Shown here piece by piece: positions 60,940 to 64,000 of a DNA stretch of 64,000 nt. Location: assembly GCA_002900995.3 (NCBI GenBank), contig CM035309.1:2300389-2364388 (forward strand). The letters are read 5' to 3'. The notes under the pieces are model-generated. The model worked only from the letters and a program-made list of their open reading frames with translations. It did no database searches and was not told the origin of the DNA. Numbering within the stretch: position 1 is the stretch's first letter; each line of letters begins with the position of its first letter. The DNA is from Ganoderma boninense (taxonomy: Eukaryota > Basidiomycota > Agaricomycetes > Polyporales > Polyporaceae). A program made the position numbers and the translations under genes.

Positions 60940-62421
60940 ATGAACGTCTCAGTATCAGCCGCCGACCCATCCACTCCGTCGCCCTCCGGGGGCACGTCTA
61001 TTCCTCCGGGGCTGCAAACGGCGATTCTCTATCTCGTCGTCGGGGTCACGATGGTGATCCGCCCCCGCCCCACCATCCGCTTGATCATCAGCACCCTCCT
61101 CGCATACATCTGCTACCACTCTAGCGTCGCCTGCTCCCGGGCCACCTCCGCCAGCGACTCCCTGGGAGCCTACAGCTGGGGAGCCGCCTTCGCCGTGGTC
61201 CTCCTCGCGGTCCCGCTCCTCTTGTGGCTCGACGACCCCATGAAATGGCGATACCGGGACGAGGCTGCCTCTCCCGAGACGTACCCGCTGTGGAAGCGCA
61301 TCTACTACGCCATGTGCATCGTATTCAACTTCCGTTCGATCGGCTGGAGCACGCAGGTCGACAACGTCCCCGCCCCGACCACCAAGAGCCGCGCGGTCTT
61401 CCTGCGGCAAACTGCCGTCGCCTGGGTCAAAGCTGTGCTCGTCGCAGACCTCGCGCAGACGTACATGGAGCTGCAGCCGCTATTTGGGCTGCAGGGCACG
61501 CCGGCGTTCCCGACGGGGGTCCGCGGGTACGTGATGTCGTCGGCATGTTTGTTCGCGTATGGCGCGAAGGCGTATGCGAACCTCCGGGTGCGGTATCTCT
61601 CGCTCGCGCTCGTGTGCGTCGCGACAGGCATTGGTCCCACCGATCCGGAGATGTGGCCGGACATGAATGGGAACTGGGCGGACGCGTATACTGTGCGGCG
61701 GTTTTGGGGGTACGTCGTGTCACATTGCTGAGCTGAGCGTGAATTTAAACCGGCCATTCCGCCTGTCTTCGCAGACGGACGTGGCACCAGAATGTTCGAC
61801 GGGTGAGCCAAACGCCGTCTCTTCTATGCATGCAGTGTCGTGCTTGCTCACACAAGGACCTGGCTTGTTCGTGCTCGATAGCACCTCTCGGCATGCGGCA
61901 AGGCGGTCGCTGCGGCGCTCGGGTTTAGAAAGGGAACGAACGCGTCCTCATACTCGCAGCTCTACACCGCGTTCTTCCTCTCTGGGGTTTTCCACTGCTT
62001 CGGTGACCTCGCGATCGGCGCGCCCCTTGGCAGCTCCATGCCCTTCTTCATCGCCAACGCCGCCGCTATCACCCTCGAGGACGCCATCATCGCCGTCGGC
62101 CGCTGCCTCGGGGTCGCCTCCGACCGTCAGCCCTACACGAAGGAACAGGAGAACGAAGAAGGGGAGGGGAAGAGCAAGGGCAAGGGAAAGGGAAAGGACG
62201 GTCCGCCGCCTCCGCGGTGGGCGCGGGTCGTCGGGTACATCTGGGTGTTCGCGTGGTTCTCGTACGCGATGCGGCTGTTCGTCTGGTGGGCCATCCCCCA
62301 CGGGATGGGCAAGACCAGGTCGAACGTCGTGCCCATCGAGGTAGTGCGGCGGTTCGCTCCGGAGTCGTTGTGGGTGTCTCTTCCCAGAACTTATTCCGCT
62401 CCGTGGTTCGAGTGTAGCTGA
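60940..62421 (+). CDS. MBOAT/wax-synthase-like membrane acyltransferase (copy 1)
   Basis: A polytopic membrane enzyme with a wax-synthase (MBOAT_2) domain. Start ATG at 60940; helices LQTAILYLVVGVTMVIRP and AFAVVLLAVPLLLWL; then RIYYAMCIVFNFRSIGWS, AVAWVKAVLVADLAQTY and YTVRRFWG. After an intron comes RTWHQNVRR, completing the W-G-R-T-W-H-Q box that marks the family. The catalytic His region is QLYTAFFLSGVFHCFGDLAI, then SSMPFFIANAAAITLEDAII. Between the last helices there is a Lys/Gly/Glu-rich loop (GEGKSKGKGKGKDG). It ends APWFECS at 62421. Such enzymes acylate terpenoid or fatty-alcohol substrates; the substrate is unknown. Copy 2 follows at 63755. Confidence 0.85.
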
Positions 62422-62924
62422 TAGTATTCTGGCTCTAGACTCGGCTTGATGAAGGCGTCCCTGTGATCGCCGCTTCGCCATGTCACGTTGTGGAAGGGAC
62501 TTACGAGGAGTTGATGGGCAAGTCGGGGGCGCAATGGTATCCTCATCTTTACCTATCAAGTGATCTCCGATACGATCGTAGACATCCTTCAACCACAGAC
62601 CCCCCTAATTCAGGTATAACAGTGTTACCATGGCTGGAAGAGCGAGAGTTCTCTCAGGTACGTTTTGGAGATGCTTTTGTATTTCCTTTTCCGTTCTCTT
62701 GTCAACACCGAAGGGGTCCTTCGGTGCACTCGGGCCTGGCGTCCGTGGTGGGAAGGGGTACTGTCCTCTCGGTGGCCCTCTCGGCGTCCAAGCCGTTCGA
62801 ATGACCGTCCTCGAGGCTGTGACTGAGCGCGATCGCCTTCGCGATTGCCTGAACTGATATATTGATCACCTCACCCGCTACAGCCTACTTCACCTGTTCG
62901 CACCACGAGATCCGCCGTACCAAA
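62422..62924. other. 3' region of MBOAT copy 1 up to duplication breakpoint
   Basis: Includes short unassigned plus-strand frames (62463-62804, 62630-62857). No recognised gene. The sequence then switches to the duplicated OLA1 end near 62925. Confidence 0.4.
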
Positions 62925-63120
62925 TTTGAAGGCACCTCAGGCTGCCGGTGTCATCCTGTGAGTGCATGCATGCTCTTCTGGTATATTGACCCGCCATGAC
63001 TGCGACAGCGCCGATTTAGACAACAAGGTCGTGGCATGAGCCTCATCGAGCTCAAGGAGCATGGGAGCGAAGCTGCGGTTGAGGCGGCCGGGAAGCTCAA
63101 GCAGCAAGGCAAGACCTAGG
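62925..63120 (+). pseudogene. OLA1 3'-end fragment (duplicated, broken)
   Basis: Reads K-A-P-Q-A-A-G-V-I then, after a copied intron, L-I-E-L-K-E-H-G-S-E-A-A and [11 protein letters not shown], ending in a stop where OLA1 continues. It matches the OLA1 region at 59958-60172 with many substitutions and a deletion in the [13 protein letters not shown] part. With no upstream exons it cannot encode OLA1. It marks the left part of a tandem duplication. Confidence 0.85.
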
Positions 63121-63754
63121 AGTGAACATTACCTTACTGCGTCTTCACATTCTCGCATTCGGTGGGTCTGCTGAAATTACGACGTAGTAAAAAGCCTCGT
63201 CCCGCTGCGCTGCTGGAAGTGGGGAGCGCCTCGGTCGACTTTGCGGAAACGTTGGCGAGGCAGCTGAACCCAGGACGACCGTTTGGCACGCATTCTTCGA
63301 CACGGAGGCGCTTCATTTCTGCAGGCTAGCCTGAATGCCGCCCTCCAGGCGCCAGAGCACCCCGACGGTACGTTACGGTCCTGACGCTTACAGCGTCTCT
63401 CTTACTGATGAATAGCGAAGCCAGCTTATCCATTGCCCACATGAGACGATTGGGTACCGATCTGGAGCCGCAATGTCTTGCAAGAATCCCTCTTTGCACG
63501 GCGCCTGTGATCGTTCTCAGCATCCATGCCATTGCCACACGCAACAGGTGGCATCTTCGAGTAGGGAATGGACAGAATAGGTACCTCGAACTCTCGTTTA
63601 GTACGTCTTCGCTAGCGTCTCTGAGTTTCAGTTGCAGGGCAGAGAATAAACCGACTGCAGCAGGCTCATAAAGCTCTCATTGCTTTGTCCTGATATTCGT
63701 TCCCTGACTTTGGGCCCCACCTTTTTCCAGCTCATCTGACACCCAAATCGCCAA

Positions 63755-64000
63755 ATGAACCAAACAGTACCAGCCGCCGACCCATCTACTCTGTCGCCAT
63801 CCGGGGGCATGCCTCTTCCTCCGGGGCTGCAAACGATAATTCTCTATTTCGTCGTCGGGGTCACAATGGGGATCCGCCCCCGCCCCACTATCCGCTTGAC
63901 CATCAGCGTCCTGCTCGCATACATCTGCTACCGCTCCAGCGTCGCCTGCTCCCGGACCGCCTCCGTCAGCAATTCCATGGCAGGCTACAGATTGGGTGGC
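63755..64000 (+). CDS. MBOAT/wax-synthase-like acyltransferase (copy 2, partial)
   Basis: The ATG at 63755 gives MNQTVPAADPST and LSPSGG, then PPGLQTIILYFVVGVTMGI, RPRPTIRLTISVLLAYICY, SSVACSRTASVSN. It is about 80 percent identical over the first 80 residues to copy 1 at 60940 and runs off the right edge. The frame is open throughout, so it may be a working paralogue. Confidence 0.85.
   Translation, partial: MNQTVPAADPSTLSPSGGMPLPPGLQTIILYFVVGVTMGIRPRPTIRLTISVLLAYICYRSSVACSRTASVSNSMAGYRLGG

Larger units (their letters stand above)
62925..64000 (+). repeat. tandem segmental duplication (second copy, partial)
   Basis: This segment repeats, in order and diverged, the OLA1 3' end (59958 on), the intergenic stretch (near 60500-60940) and the MBOAT gene start (60940 on). 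The copy spacing is about 2.8-3.0 kb. The 3' limit is off the window. Confidence 0.85.

Overview
This is a genomic window from a filamentous basidiomycete, most likely an Agaricomycete and perhaps a wood-decay polypore. The evidence is many short (about 50-70 nt) GT-AG introns in almost every gene, GC-rich coding sequence, dense gene packing with short divergent promoters, and fungal families such as a dye-decolorizing peroxidase, DUF6534 seven-helix proteins, an MBOAT wax-synthase-like enzyme and a YSL-type OPT transporter. All assignments come from reading the sequence and from memory of the families; no search was run.

Region 1 (1-15818) is a nest of mobile elements. The host is a Ty3/Gypsy LTR retrotransposon on the minus strand. 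Its 5' LTR is at 15020-15818, followed leftwards by gag, protease, reverse transcriptase/RNase H and integrase; the 3' end lies off the left edge. Two younger elements sit inside it. The first is a 7.14 kb hAT DNA transposon (405-7546) in the integrase, with a perfect 8-bp target duplication CTGTAGAT. The second is a 2.73 kb foldback element (10360-13085) in the protease, with 1316-bp near-identical inverted arms, a 94-nt loop and a 7-bp duplication CACAGCG. Removing either insertion plus one duplication copy restores the Gypsy frame exactly. The hAT carries a spliced transposase (minus strand) and a second, unrecognised gene (plus strand).

Region 2 (16.7-39.4 kb) is conserved housekeeping territory: JJJ1-like J-protein (-), TIM13 (+), UBA4/MOCS3 (-), APC10/DOC1 (+), a large DDT/WHIM/PHD chromatin protein (-), an Alba/Rpp-like protein (-), a TUG-like UBX protein (+), an alpha/beta hydrolase (-), the DBP2 DEAD-box helicase (-) with an outsized intron, a Rap/Rsr1-like GTPase (-) and a cyclophilin with a charged RS-like tail (+).

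Region 3 (40.5-57.8 kb) is rich in membrane and secreted proteins: three DUF6534 proteins (one +, two tandem on -), a DyP-type peroxidase, an OPT/YSL-like transporter with an apparent 1-base frameshift near its C-terminus, and a secreted probably GPI-anchored protein.

Region 4 (58.3-64.0 kb) holds OLA1/YchF and an MBOAT wax-synthase-like gene, followed by a diverged tandem duplication of that stretch: a broken OLA1 3' end and the start of a second MBOAT gene running off the right edge.
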